A DNA stretch of 64,000 nucleotides from Pusillimonas sp. DMV24BSW_D (GTDB lineage: Bacteria > Pseudomonadota > Gammaproteobacteria > Burkholderiales > Burkholderiaceae_B). The notes under the pieces were generated by a model. It saw only the letters and a list, made by a program, of their open reading frames with translations, was not told where the DNA came from and ran no database searches. Of this stretch, positions 7,826 to 17,458 are shown piece after piece. The translations under genes and the position numbers were made by a program. The first letter of the stretch is position 1. The number at the start of each line of letters is the position of its first letter. The stretch is from NCBI RefSeq assembly GCF_011388195.1, contig NZ_CP049990.1:434001-498000 (forward strand), written 5' to 3'.

Positions 7826-10100
7826 TTTGCGCCAGCAATAGGCCTATGCAAAACCACATAATACGTTGATACAGCACCTCATGAAAAACACTCAGAATTC
7901 CGAAGAAAATTAAAAGCAAAAATAGACTTTGAGCCCGTTCATACCGCAATCGCCCACGAAAAGAGTGATTCAGCATATACATAAATGCCAATAAAAACGG
8001 AATAACACCGACTAAACCCAAATCGGATAGGAGCCAGATTAAAGTGTTATGAACGATAACCTTAAAGCCAAATATCTCGGTGCTTTGAAGATAGAAGCTC
8101 CCCAAACCTCCGCCGAAAACAGGGTTGCTAATCCAGTTTTTAAGTGGCTCCAAAAGCAACGCTATCCTAGCGTTATCACTGGATCCTGCAGAGAACTGCC
8201 CTGCAACTGACTCAAGTCCAATCGATCCTACTTGTGGTGTTATAGTTGACTTGGCCCCTTCAGCCCCCCCATAATTCAGGAAATATTGATAAAAATCGCA
8301 TACCAAATAAATTATTTTAATTGTTGTTGAATACAGCCAGTTATAAATCTCAGGCAGATTAGTAAGCCCAACCCAAACAAGCAGTGCCGTTCCAAGAATT
8401 ACCGAGAGCGTCCTCCAATCAATAAATCTCATTTTCAATGACACCAACAGTACTACAGCCATAGCAATATATGCAGATCGGGAGGCTGTCAGTAGGCCGC
8501 CTGCCAGCAATATCGCCAATCCCAACACACCGAGTTTGCCATAACTCCAATCATATGCTGACGTTGTCAGCTTTGTGCGAAGGCGCCCCACTAAAGGCAG
8601 CACCATTACAACAACAGCTAACACTTGAAATGCCAATGCATTTCTATTCATTGAATATGCTTCAAATCCGCTGGTGTTGTTGGCATGCAAAAAACCCGGA
8701 ATATCAAGCCCCTGCAAAGGCACCATAAGAGCGCCGAAAATGATCGCTGTCGATAAAGAAATCGCCATAATCTCCACTACACGACGATACCCGAGCATCC
8801 CGAAATAGCGAATAACCAAATATCCAGCCGATAGATAACCAAACAATACAAACCAGCCAACCACCCTGCTCACGGCCCATTCGGTAACCTCAAACTTATA
8901 CCAAGCAGTAAACAATCCGAGTGCAAAAACTCCCACAAACGACAGCAAAAGATAGTTGAAATATGGCACATCCCAGCCCGGTAGTTGTCGCTTAGTCAGA
9001 ATCTCAACTAAGATTATTGAAACAGCCAGTACAGCAAAAGGATCCGCAAGATTTACATTTAAAACAAAATTACCTACATTTAAATGAATCTGGAAAAAAA
9101 TAAACAAAGCAACGCCGAAACAGATAATCCAGACACTAAGTTTCTCTAACGAAACGGCCGTAATTTGACGGGCTGCCATCAACGGAACAGCTTTTTTCCC
9201 CTCAGCTCTCCGATTATGATAAATCCTGATATTAAGGGCTATGACACCGAAGATCACAACAGCAAGAATCGACAATAGCCCAACCAACACGGCAGAAGAT
9301 AGCGCCATTTCCTCAGAAACAGAGAATATTGCCAGGATTAATACAGCCGCTATTTCACGAAATCCCCAACCACCAAAACTTATTGGGATACTCGCTGCAA
9401 AAGACACAACTGCAGCAACTGCCAGCAACCCCCATAAATTCAAATTGGGCGCAACCACGCTGAATATAAATGCAAATGCAAGCAGCATGGCCGCGAGGCT
9501 AAAAATCGTGACCACGCAAACAACGATAAATTTTGCAATGCTTGACCGACTTAAAATTGTGGAGAAAAATTTCTGCTCAAAACCACGCTTCCGACATGAA
9601 AGCACAATTGCCAGCGCAGCGGCTAAAACAAAAATAAACTCTAGTATTGGAAGATTCGATATTTCAGCCTGACCAATCAAAAACAACAAGTATGCGCCAC
9701 CAAGCGCCGCAATGATCAGGCTGACAACCGCTGTAAGACCGCGCTCATAAGCGACAATCACCGCATTTTCGGCTGGAGATATATTTGCCGAACGCAGGAC
9801 AGCCTGCCGCCCCAATACTTGTCCGAACATAGGGATAACAACCAACGCCCCTAGGTTTCCAAGAGCACATGCTTGAAATACCTGAGCCCAATGTACGTTA
9901 AAACCAAAGTGACTTAATATTAATTTATATCTGAAAAATACCAGCAACTGATTCACAAGAATCAGAAAAAACGAGATCGCGACGATTCGTATAGGGTATG
10001 CTGTCAAACTCGCTATAAATTCACTTGGATCTATAAAGAAAAACAGCAAAAAGAGAGCACTGGCAGACAGCAAAAGCCCTAAATATCTTTTTTTATTCAC
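7800..10100 (-). CDS. Fused flippase-like (YbhN/AglD) and O-antigen polymerase/ligase membrane protein
   Basis: A 766-residue, very hydrophobic protein. Residues 1 to about 295 look like the lysylphosphatidylglycerol-synthase/YbhN/AglD membrane family (ACALGNLGALVVIPMFG, AYERGLTAVVSLI and SFGGWGFREIA are typical). From about residue 330 on it becomes a Wzy_C-type polymerase/ligase with SDNARIALLLEPLKNW, NPVFGGGLGSF and the His-bearing VIVHNTLIWLLSDLGLVG. It probably links O-units in the periplasm; the N-terminal half might assist lipid-linked substrate movement. The last eight residues are encoded by an IS66 end, so the natural C-terminus is lost. It is upstream of nothing on its strand except the IS scar; its own upstream neighbour is the GT4 gene (78 bp gap). 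Confidence 0.75.
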   Translation of the reverse strand: MNKKRYLGLLLSASALFLLFFFIDPSEFIASLTAYPIRIVAISFFLILVNQLLVFFRYKLILSHFGFNVHWAQVFQACALGNLGALVVIPMFGQVLGRQAVLRSANISPAENAVIVAYERGLTAVVSLIIAALGGAYLLFLIGQAEISNLPILEFIFVLAAALAIVLSCRKRGFEQKFFSTILSRSSIAKFIVVCVVTIFSLAAMLLAFAFIFSVVAPNLNLWGLLAVAAVVSFAASIPISFGGWGFREIAAVLILAIFSVSEEMALSSAVLVGLLSILAVVIFGVIALNIRIYHNRRAEGKKAVPLMAARQITAVSLEKLSVWIICFGVALFIFFQIHLNVGNFVLNVNLADPFAVLAVSIILVEILTKRQLPGWDVPYFNYLLLSFVGVFALGLFTAWYKFEVTEWAVSRVVGWFVLFGYLSAGYLVIRYFGMLGYRRVVEIMAISLSTAIIFGALMVPLQGLDIPGFLHANNTSGFEAYSMNRNALAFQVLAVVVMVLPLVGRLRTKLTTSAYDWSYGKLGVLGLAILLAGGLLTASRSAYIAMAVVLLVSLKMRFIDWRTLSVILGTALLVWVGLTNLPEIYNWLYSTTIKIIYLVCDFYQYFLNYGGAEGAKSTITPQVGSIGLESVAGQFSAGSSDNARIALLLEPLKNWISNPVFGGGLGSFYLQSTEIFGFKVIVHNTLIWLLSDLGLVGVIPFLLAFMYMLNHSFRGRLRYERAQSLFLLLIFFGILSVFHEVLYQRIMWFCIGLLLAQSKHPVNTH

Positions 10101-10178
10101 GATGTTTGACCTATTTATCCTTTTTCATATAACGTCTTCTTGTCAGTAGAAATGGGGATTATGAGAAAATAACAGAGT

Positions 10179-11297
10179 TCAGAGCTCCATTGTTTCAAGC
10201 ATTAATCGATTAGTAATATTGACGTCAAAAATTGACTCGGCCATTGTGCGCGACTCTTCCCCCATCGCAACAACCAAATCCTGTCTACTAATTAAGTGAT
10301 GCATCGCGCTGCATAACTCGACTGCAGATCGAGGAGATACCAGGAGCCCATTAGCCATATGCTGCACTGTATCGCGGCATCCAGGCGCATTGGTGGTAAT
10401 AATTGCACGTCCTATCGCCATTGCCTCCAGTACTGACCGCGGCATACCCTCCCTGTACGACGGAAGCACGTATACTGACGCCGCTCTTAACGCAGGCCGG
10501 ACATCTTCCAATCTACCAAGAAAATTTATCACTCCCTCGCGTTTGAGCTCCTCTATTTCCTGTGCGTCTATTGAGTCAGGTCCATCATCAACCCAACCAA
10601 CCAAATCGAACTCGACTGCCGGAAATTCTTTTTTTAATTTGCGAGAAGCTTCCAGATACTCCATAACGCCTTTTGATTTTAATAACCGGGCTACCATGAG
10701 AAATCGGAATGGATTGATGGGCGTGACGCTATACTCAAAATGCCGAATATCGACTCCTGAGCCAGGGACGACAACTACTTTCTGATCTTTACCAAGCAGG
10801 CCGTTTGAAATAAAAACTTCTTTATCGTCTAAGTTCTGAAAAAAAACCACATGCGCACTTTTCATTGCGGCTTTATATAAAAGAAATACTATTTTCTTTA
10901 ATAATCGTGCCCTAAAACCAGGCTTGTCCTGAAATGCATATCCCAAACCAGTTATCAACGGGAAAACCAACTTCATCCCTAACAACCGAGCAGCAATTGC
11001 TCCATATAATACCGGCTTAATCGTGTAACAGAGGATGATATCCGGTTTCACTTCTCGCAATAATCGCCATATAGACCACAAGCTCACTATATCCTTAACG
11101 GGATTCATTCCAGATCTTTGAAGATATACATCACGAGCGCACGCACCAAGCTGCTCTATTCGACTTACCCAGTGACTTTGCGTTAGGTTTGGCGCAGCAG
11201 CAAAAACTTCCGCACCGCGCGCCACCATGTCGGAAATTAATTGACCACGAAAATTTATTATGGAGTCTGCATAAGACCCAAGCACCAAAACTCGCAC
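10179..11297 (-). CDS. Glycosyltransferase family 4, PglA-like
   Basis: A 372-residue GT-B enzyme. The C-terminal donor site carries the EX7E motif in SYREGMPRSVLEAMAIG, followed by NAPGCRDTV; the N-terminal half has ITGLGYAF. Overall it resembles PglA/WbaZ-type transferases that add the second sugar to an undecaprenyl-diphosphate-linked amino sugar. That fits the nearby bacillosamine-type genes. The start is GTG, sharing one base with the TAG stop of the asparagine synthetase gene upstream (TAGTG), which implies translational coupling. Acceptor and donor sugars are inferred only. Confidence 0.82.
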   Translation of the reverse strand: MRVLVLGSYADSIINFRGQLISDMVARGAEVFAAAPNLTQSHWVSRIEQLGACARDVYLQRSGMNPVKDIVSLWSIWRLLREVKPDIILCYTIKPVLYGAIAARLLGMKLVFPLITGLGYAFQDKPGFRARLLKKIVFLLYKAAMKSAHVVFFQNLDDKEVFISNGLLGKDQKVVVVPGSGVDIRHFEYSVTPINPFRFLMVARLLKSKGVMEYLEASRKLKKEFPAVEFDLVGWVDDGPDSIDAQEIEELKREGVINFLGRLEDVRPALRAASVYVLPSYREGMPRSVLEAMAIGRAIITTNAPGCRDTVQHMANGLLVSPRSAVELCSAMHHLISRQDLVVAMGEESRTMAESIFDVNITNRLMLETMEL

Positions 11298-13261
11298 TAG
11301 TCCATCCCCTCGTTTTCAAGCCATGCCTGAAACATCAATATTGGCCATAACTGATATTGCCAACTATATTTTCCCGTTAAGTGCTGCCTCCATTTTTCAT
11401 AAACCAAGTCAGCATTAAAATATCCTTCTTCTCGCAACCTATCCTTATCTAATAATTTTTCGGCCCACTCTTTTAGCGGACCGCGTAACCACTCATCAAT
11501 TGGAATGCCGAAGCCTTTCTTTGGCTTGTCAATGATTTGCTTAGGAACATACTTGTATAAAACCTGTCTCAATATCCATTTACCCTGGCCATCCCGAATT
11601 TTCTTGTCAAGAGGCATTCTCCAAGCCAGTTCGACAACACGATGATCTAATAATGGCGCCCTGGTTTCCAGGCTCATAGCCATCGCAGCCCGATCCACTT
11701 TCGTCATCACCTCATCGGGAAGAAATGTTTGCGCATCCATTGCCATCATCCAATGCTCAAAGCAATCGGCCTCAACCCACTTTGTCGCGTCGGTAGCGAT
11801 CGTAGGCACCTCAACCGAACTGAGCACCAGCTCATTCACATTTTTCCAATGACTTATTAAATTAAGAAAATAATCTTGCTCTGAATCAACCTTTAAAACA
11901 CCCGCTAACTTCTGCGCTTTCGTTCCAGGAATAGCCAACCTATATTTGGCAGGCAATGCCGGCTTTATATAACTGAACAGCAAATCCCAATTGGCTGGCG
12001 AAACAGAAGACAGGATTTGTGACACGGCATGACGTAACGGCCGTGGAATTGCCTGTAATTTTTTCCAAACCTTCAACGCGGACAGATACCGGTTGTAGCC
12101 ACCAAACAACTCATCACCACCGTCCCCGCTCAAGGATACTGTTACGTGTTGCCTCGCCAGCCCACTAATCAAGTACAAAGGGATTTGCGAGTCGGCACTT
12201 AGCGGTTCACAATAAATCTTGGGCAACAATGGGACCACATCCAGAGCATCCTCCGGACGCACTATCAAGCTTCGGTGTTCGGTTTTTAAATACTCAGCAA
12301 CTGTTTCAGCATGCCGAGCCTCGTCATTGTCATTTTTCCCAAGACCAACTGTGAAGGTTTGTACAGGCTTCGAACTCATACCCTGCATTAAAGACACAAC
12401 TACTGAACTATCTATTCCACCACTGAAGAACGCCCCTACCGGCACGTCTGCCAACATTTGATCGTGAATTGTCTCTTGAAGCTGCCGCTCCAGCATACCT
12501 ATTGCTGCGTCATCGTCACCCAGAAACGGCTTTGCAATACCTTGCCGAACAGTATCATTAATACTCCAATAGGGTTTGGACTGCTCTATGCACGAAGTCA
12601 CATTTCCTTCTTGGGATAAGGGAATTGACAGGTAGTGCCCTGGCATTAATTTATACACACCTTGATAGATACTATAGGGAGCTGGAACATAACCATATCT
12701 GGTAAACAGCGATAGTGAATTTCTATCAATCTCTTTACGAAATCCTGGATGCTTACATAACGCCTTTAACTCTGAACCAAACAGCAACGTTCCATTTTGC
12801 CATCCCCAATACAGCGGCTTCTCGCCTAGCCGGTCTCTTGCCAATGTCAAGGTCTTGCATTGTCGATCCCACAACGCAAAAGCGAACATACCCACCACAC
12901 GTGACAATGTTTCAACTATTCCCCATTTTTCAACAGCCGCGAGCAGTGTTTCAGTATCTGAAGACCCTCGCCATCCACCTGGAGGTTCACTTGTCAGCTG
13001 GCGTATCGAGAGATGGTTATATATCTCACCGTTATACACAATTACATAGCGTTCACTTGAGGACACCATGGGCTGACTACCATGTTGGGTTAAATCCACA
13101 ACAGACAAACGACGATGGGCCAGGGCAACGTTATCTTCAACATCTATCCACGAACCCTCACTATCAGGCCCTCTATGTTTGAGCGCCGACGCCATACCTA
13201 GCAGGATACGCTCGGAGTCTTGACCTGGCGCACAGGGGAAAAATCCTACAAAACCACACAT
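11297..13261 (-). CDS. asnB: Asparagine synthetase (glutamine-hydrolysing) type amidotransferase
   Basis: A 654-residue two-domain enzyme. It begins MCGFVGFF, giving Cys2 as the class II glutaminase nucleophile after Met removal; the synthetase domain holds the ATP pyrophosphatase loop FFSGGIDSSVV near residue 280. Length is normal for the AsnB family. In O-antigen loci such proteins (for example WbpS-like) commonly amidate a uronic-acid sugar rather than make asparagine; that role is inferred from the location. It is coupled to the downstream GT4 gene by a one-base overlap. Upstream is a truncated relic gene, so its promoter must lie in 13262-13370. Confidence 0.88.
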   Translation of the reverse strand: MCGFVGFFPCAPGQDSERILLGMASALKHRGPDSEGSWIDVEDNVALAHRRLSVVDLTQHGSQPMVSSSERYVIVYNGEIYNHLSIRQLTSEPPGGWRGSSDTETLLAAVEKWGIVETLSRVVGMFAFALWDRQCKTLTLARDRLGEKPLYWGWQNGTLLFGSELKALCKHPGFRKEIDRNSLSLFTRYGYVPAPYSIYQGVYKLMPGHYLSIPLSQEGNVTSCIEQSKPYWSINDTVRQGIAKPFLGDDDAAIGMLERQLQETIHDQMLADVPVGAFFSGGIDSSVVVSLMQGMSSKPVQTFTVGLGKNDNDEARHAETVAEYLKTEHRSLIVRPEDALDVVPLLPKIYCEPLSADSQIPLYLISGLARQHVTVSLSGDGGDELFGGYNRYLSALKVWKKLQAIPRPLRHAVSQILSSVSPANWDLLFSYIKPALPAKYRLAIPGTKAQKLAGVLKVDSEQDYFLNLISHWKNVNELVLSSVEVPTIATDATKWVEADCFEHWMMAMDAQTFLPDEVMTKVDRAAMAMSLETRAPLLDHRVVELAWRMPLDKKIRDGQGKWILRQVLYKYVPKQIIDKPKKGFGIPIDEWLRGPLKEWAEKLLDKDRLREEGYFNADLVYEKWRQHLTGKYSWQYQLWPILMFQAWLENEGMD

Positions 13262-13370
13262 GAATTACACACCTAAAACAATAAGAGACACGTGATATAA
13301 AAGCTTTCGGCCCAACAACTACTTTTAATGCAAAACCCTCACACCCACACCATATAAACCAAGCGAGGCC

Positions 13371-13703
13371 TTAATCCGAGCTACGAAAATAAACAACATC
13401 CAGCCCATCAGCATAGGTACGAAAGCCCGGGAAGCTATTTAACCTCAATGCGTCATCATCTCGCACGGAAAAAAGTTGGTATTTACGCCAATCCATCGTG
13501 TCAAGATCCAACTTTTCTCGCCAACCGGCCAACTCCAACGAGCCACCATCGCGCAAACACACCGGGTGAAACATAAATCGATGAACAATCATTACCCCAC
13601 TCGGATAACGACGACAGTACTCCGTTCGAGCCCGCATCTGGTCAAATACCCCGGTGCTATATGCCATCTTCTTGATAGGATGTTCATCAGTGTCAGCACT
13701 CAA
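13371..13703 (-). pseudogene. C-terminal fragment of a membrane protein related to the gene at 26.7 kb
   Basis: This 110-codon frame aligns with the end of the 500-residue membrane protein at 26733-28235. Shared stretches are FDQ-RART, a C-R-P pair, then RFM-HP-C-RDGGSL-LAGWR and a following QYKL/KYQL. The membrane-spanning N-terminal part, about 390 residues, is missing, and an IS3 remnant begins where it should be. It is therefore the stump of a paralogous gene broken by insertion. The stump may still be translated from an internal ATG, but no function is expected. Confidence 0.75.
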
Positions 13704-13784
13704 GGTTGCGTTGTTTGACGTAGCGTATACCCGGGCAATCCGCCCATTCTGGGCGCTTGTTAAAAGTAATTCTCATGCCACCAT

Positions 13785-14584
13785 GGCTAGTTTTTGGATG
13801 GCGTAACCCCATCCAACGCCATGTTCGACCGTCTGTGATTGTAAGTCCAGAGCCAACGGGTTGCGTAGTCCTGAAACTGTTCAATCGAATCAAATAAGTG
13901 ATAGACGAGCCAGTCATAACGCACCATGCGGTTGTACCGCTCAATTTAGGCGTTTTGTTGTAACTTACCGGGTTAGACAAACCGCAACGCAATCCCAATT
14001 GCATCAAAGCTGAGCCGGCGTATTCCGAGCCGTTGTCGCAACGAATCATTTTGGGTTTGCCACGCCATTCAATGACTTGAGCTAAAGACCGAATCACCCG
14101 CAACACTGGCAACGAGAAGTCCACATCGACACAAAATCCTTCACGATTAAAATCGTCGATCACGTTGAGTATCATAATCGTACGACCATCGGCTAATTGA
14201 TCGTGCATGAAATCCATCGACCAAATTTCGTTGGCTGTAACGCCCACGTGTAACGGCTCTGGTTGCTCTTGTATTAACCGTTTACGCGGCTTAATACGCA
14301 TGCTGAACCCAGCTCCCGAAGATCCGATAACCCGCTTATGATTCCCTTTAAAGCGCTTAACATTACGCACAGCCAAAATAACACAACCCAAATCTCCAGC
14401 CTCACTGGCTATGTGTTAACCGAAGCAGGCAATCAGCAATTTTCTGATTAACACTACGTAATTTTACTTGATATCGGTAGCACTTCTCACTGATACCAAA
14501 TGCCTTACAAGCTACACGAATGCTGCACTTAAATTGCTCGACCGCTCTTTGCGCCATCTCTCGTCTGCGGGATGGCTTTGCCAA
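13785..14584 (-). pseudogene. IS3-family transposase OrfB, frameshifted
   Basis: The N-terminal part (14584-14402) reads KPSRRREMAQRAVEQ and ISEKCYRYQ, typical of OrfB, then hits a stop. A second frame continues with [24 protein letters not shown] and the catalytic [11 protein letters not shown] further shift is needed near 13980 to recover QQNA, stop, [12 protein letters not shown] (the Glu of the DDE triad) and the terminal [18 protein letters not shown], ending at TAG about 13785. At least two frameshifts and one internal stop show it is dead. Confidence 0.8.
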
Positions 14585-14589
14585 GTTTT

Positions 14590-14842
14590 TTCAATCGTTT
14601 CCTCCAAAATACCAGACTTCAAAAGCTCCTCTGCATACATCTACTTTCACCACGCACTCACCGCTTTCAGTTCGTTTATGCGCGAAATACGCCCACCATC
14701 CACCCCGTCGTATTGAGCGCAGCATTTATAAAACTTCGCGCTACTCATTCCATATCCCCGACATAGATCAGGAATCGGTCCCCGCCTCAGCCTGCTTCAA
14801 TATGGGAATGATCTCGCTATCAGTAGATCGTGAGGCCTTCAT
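14590..14842 (-). pseudogene. IS3-family OrfA, degenerate
   Basis: From ATG at 14842 the frame reads MKASRSTDSEIIPILKQAEA, close to the standard start of IS3 OrfA, and stops at 14768. The neighbouring frame continues with LCRGYGMSSAKFYK and then MYAEELLKSGILEETIEK, which correspond to the rest of the helix-turn-helix and the leucine-zipper tail of OrfA. Premature stops and at least one shift separate the pieces. It is upstream of the OrfB relic, in the expected order. Confidence 0.75.
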
Positions 14843-14861
14843 GCAAAATTCCCTAAAGTAC

Positions 14862-15228
14862 GTAAGGTTCCGGTAAACCCACCTTGAACGGTGCGTCACG
14901 ATTAAGAGAATATAAGTGTCCGCTAATTTATCATGGATGCGATCTGATGAACGAGTCTCTTAATTCCAAGCCCCAGCGCCGCACCTACAGCCCGCAATTT
15001 AAAGCTGAGCTGGTGGCTCAGTGCCTTGAAGGGCATACATCTTTAACAGCGTTGGCGGTAGACCATGGCATGAACCCAAACGTGCTGCATCGTTGGGTCA
15101 CCGAGCACGCGCGTTACGGCAAGCATAGCCTGCAAAGCGTCCAGCCAACGCCTGATGATCAAACAATTGATATCACCCCGGCAAACTGGGTCGCGTTAAA
15201 GCCTGCGCATTCAGTGCAGGGGTAGAGT
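14862..15228 (+). mobile_element. IS66-family remnant, left end plus tnpA
   Basis: The left terminus is at 14862 (GTAAGGTTCCGGTAAA, a diverged copy of the termini at 7825 and 28465). A tnpA frame follows 85 bp later. Nothing resembling tnpB, tnpC or a right terminal repeat is found before pgi. The piece abuts the IS3 relic on its left, so two elements are nested or juxtaposed here. Confidence 0.72.
14947..15225 (+). pseudogene. IS66 TnpA (OrfA), C-terminally truncated
   Basis: A 92-codon frame starting ATG AAC GAG with RRTYSPQFKAELVAQCLEG, DHGMNPNVLHRWVTEH as the helix-turn-helix part of IS66 TnpA. The C-terminal IRIEL...VSWP segment expected in this family is missing; the frame ends in ALKPAHSVQG. 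The N-terminus is intact, unlike the copy at 7374-7710. Without tnpB and tnpC it cannot transpose on its own. Confidence 0.72.
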
Positions 15229-15301
15229 AAGGCACTAGTAATAATTGTAGCTTTTTTGGTTATGTTGGTTATATCAAAAGTGTAAAGTTTATCCTACCCT
15301 T

Positions 15302-16870
15302 TCACCCCCGAAACACCTCCACCCAATACCGTGTCGACGCATCGTGCCCGCCGTTCAAGGGCGCTTGCCCCTTCAGTTCCTGCGTGATGCCCTTGGCCAG
15401 CACCTTGCCGTATTCCACGCCCCATTGGTCGAACGGGTTAATGCCCCAGATTACCGCCTGCGTGAACACCTTATGTTCGTACAGCGCCAGCAGCGCACCC
15501 AGGGTATAGGGCGAGAGCCGGGGCAAGACAATTAAATTCGACGACCGGCCGCCGGTGTGCATGCGGTGCTTGGCCAGCCATTGGGCGTGTTCCTCGGCGT
15601 GGCCCTCTGCGCGGCATTCCTGCAGGGCCTGTTCATAGCTTTTGCCCGTTAGCATGGCCTGGCGCTGGGCCAGGCAATTGGCCAGCAGGTGGGTGTGGTG
15701 GGCCTCGCGCCAGCCGTGGTTGGCTTCCTGGCACACAATGAAATCAACCGGGGCGCCGTCGCTGCCCTGGTGCAGCCATTGAAAGAAGGTGTGCTGGGCA
15801 TCGGTACCGGGCATGCCCCATACCGCCGGGCCGGTGGGTACATCTACCGCATTGCCGTTAAAGTCTACCGACTTACCCAGCGACTCCATTTCCAGTTGCT
15901 GCAGGTAGGGCACCAAATACCCCAACCGAAAATCATAGGGCGCAATATTCAGCGAGCCATAGCCCAGCACGCTGCGGTTCACCACACCCGACACCGCCAA
16001 CTGCACGGGGGCGTTTTCCGCCACGGGGGCGGTGGCAAAGTGTTGGTCCATGGCATGCGCGCCAGCCTGCATGCCGGCCAGCGTGTCAATACCCACCGCC
16101 AATGCCGTGGTGAGCGCTACCGACGACCAGATTGAAAACCGGCCCCCCACCCATTCCCAGAACAGGAAGGTTTGCGAGGGCAGGGCGCCCCATTCCTGGG
16201 CGGCTTGTGCGTTGGCGGTAATGGCCACCACATGGTTATACGGGTTCTGAATACCTGCCCCCTGCAACCACGCCAACGCCCGCTGTGCATTCTGAAGCGT
16301 TTCCGACGTCGTGAACGACTTGGACGACACCACCACCAGCGTTTCGCGCGGATCCAGGCCCGCCAGCCCCCCTTCAATGGCGTGGCCATCGATATTCGAT
16401 ACAAAACGCACATTGCGCCACGTACCCGCATAGCCAAACGCAGCAATACACAAGCGCACGCCCCAATCACTGCCGCCAATACCAATATGCACCACATTAC
16501 GCCACTTGCGCTCGGTATCGGCCAGGCGTACGAAATCCAACATGCGCTCACGCTGGTTGGCCACCTCCGGCGAAGAGACGGTTGTGCGTAAAGCAGTGTG
16601 CCAAGCGGCGCGGTTTTCCGTTACGTTGGTTACCTGGCCTGTTAGCAGGCGCTCGCGCCAGGCTTCGAACTGCCTGGCTTGTAGCAGCGCTTCGGTGGCC
16701 TGGGTCAGCTCCGGTGAGGCGCGTTGAGCGCTGGTGTCAACCAGCAGGCCACCGGCTTTTAGAACACATAGGCGTTGGGGGTCGACTGGTGTGCTTTGGG
16801 CTGCTTGGGTGAATTGTTGCCATGCTTCCAGATTGTTTAGGCCAGATGCGTCAGGGTAGGGGGTGTGCAT
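15302..16870 (-). CDS. pgi: Glucose-6-phosphate isomerase
   Basis: A 522-residue cytoplasmic enzyme interconverting glucose-6-phosphate and fructose-6-phosphate. Both family signatures are present: VGGRFSIWSS mid-protein and GINPFDQWGVEYGK near the C-terminus, with the sugar-phosphate binding SKSFTTSET and the catalytic Glu in QQLEMESLGK. Length is normal for the bacterial short form. It is the last gene of the leftward rfb operon (36 bp after rfbC), where it could supply glucose-6-phosphate for dTDP-glucose synthesis. Confidence 0.95.
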   Translation of the reverse strand: MHTPYPDASGLNNLEAWQQFTQAAQSTPVDPQRLCVLKAGGLLVDTSAQRASPELTQATEALLQARQFEAWRERLLTGQVTNVTENRAAWHTALRTTVSSPEVANQRERMLDFVRLADTERKWRNVVHIGIGGSDWGVRLCIAAFGYAGTWRNVRFVSNIDGHAIEGGLAGLDPRETLVVVSSKSFTTSETLQNAQRALAWLQGAGIQNPYNHVVAITANAQAAQEWGALPSQTFLFWEWVGGRFSIWSSVALTTALAVGIDTLAGMQAGAHAMDQHFATAPVAENAPVQLAVSGVVNRSVLGYGSLNIAPYDFRLGYLVPYLQQLEMESLGKSVDFNGNAVDVPTGPAVWGMPGTDAQHTFFQWLHQGSDGAPVDFIVCQEANHGWREAHHTHLLANCLAQRQAMLTGKSYEQALQECRAEGHAEEHAQWLAKHRMHTGGRSSNLIVLPRLSPYTLGALLALYEHKVFTQAVIWGINPFDQWGVEYGKVLAKGITQELKGQAPLNGGHDASTRYWVEVFRG

Positions 16871-16906
16871 AAATAAAGGTTGCCTAGCTTGATAAACGGG
16901 TAAAGC

Positions 16907-17452
16907 TTAATCGAAAACCGGCGCCATCTGAAGGTTTAAACCTTGCTTGTCTTTTTCCGATAGCACCGGCTCGCCTTGCAACGGCCATTGAATATTCAAC
17001 GCAGGCTCATTCCAAGCCAGTGTATGCTCGCATTCCGGCGCATAGTAGTTCGTTACCTTGTAAAGTACGTTAGCCGTGTCAGAAAGGGTAAGAAAACCGT
17101 GTGCGAATCCTTCAGGAATCCATACCTGGTGGTGATTTTCAGCGCTTAGAATATGCCCGACCCACTGCCCGAATGCAGATGAGCTGCGCCGTAAATCAAC
17201 GGCAATATCAAAAATCTCGCCGGATATAACTTGCACCAATTTGCCCTGGCTCTGTGGTGTTTGATAATGCAGCCCCCGTAATACGTGGCGTTTCGAGTGC
17301 GACACGTTGTCTTGTACAAACTGCACATTAGCGCCTACTGCCGCCTCAAATTGCCGAGCGTTAAAACTTTCAAGAAACCAGCCCCGCGCATCTTCGAAAA
17401 CACGGGGTTCAATTAGTAAAACGCCTGGTAGTGTAGTGGGGGTGATACGCAT
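16907..17452 (-). CDS. rfbC: dTDP-4-dehydrorhamnose 3,5-epimerase
   Basis: A 181-residue cupin-fold enzyme that epimerises C3 and C5 of dTDP-4-keto-6-deoxyglucose on the way to dTDP-L-rhamnose. The catalytic His lies in HVLRGLHYQ, preceded by FVQDNVSHS, and the C-terminal part has EGFAHGFLTLSD and LYKVTNYY. Length is normal. It follows rfbD by 6 bp in the same operon. Rhamnose in the O-antigen is implied, provided rfbB exists elsewhere. Confidence 0.95.
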   Translation of the reverse strand: MRITPTTLPGVLLIEPRVFEDARGWFLESFNARQFEAAVGANVQFVQDNVSHSKRHVLRGLHYQTPQSQGKLVQVISGEIFDIAVDLRRSSSAFGQWVGHILSAENHHQVWIPEGFAHGFLTLSDTANVLYKVTNYYAPECEHTLAWNEPALNIQWPLQGEPVLSEKDKQGLNLQMAPVFD

Positions 17453-17458
17453 GGGTTC

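Larger units (their letters stand above)
13704..14860 (-). mobile_element. Degenerate IS3-family insertion sequence
   Basis: An inactive IS3-family element read on the minus strand, holding the relics of orfA and orfB described separately. Its upstream end lies just before the orfA start at 14842, immediately beside an IS66 left end at 14862. Its downstream end joins the truncated membrane-protein gene near 13703. Exact inverted repeats could not be picked out. A much shorter fragment of the same element is present at about 28320-28464. Confidence 0.78.

Noticed and set aside
12715-13182. A 155-codon open frame on the plus strand
   Set aside because: It lies entirely antisense to the asparagine synthetase gene and has no recognisable features; the same applies to many long antisense frames in the GC-rich half, such as 42937-44001 and 60134-60991.
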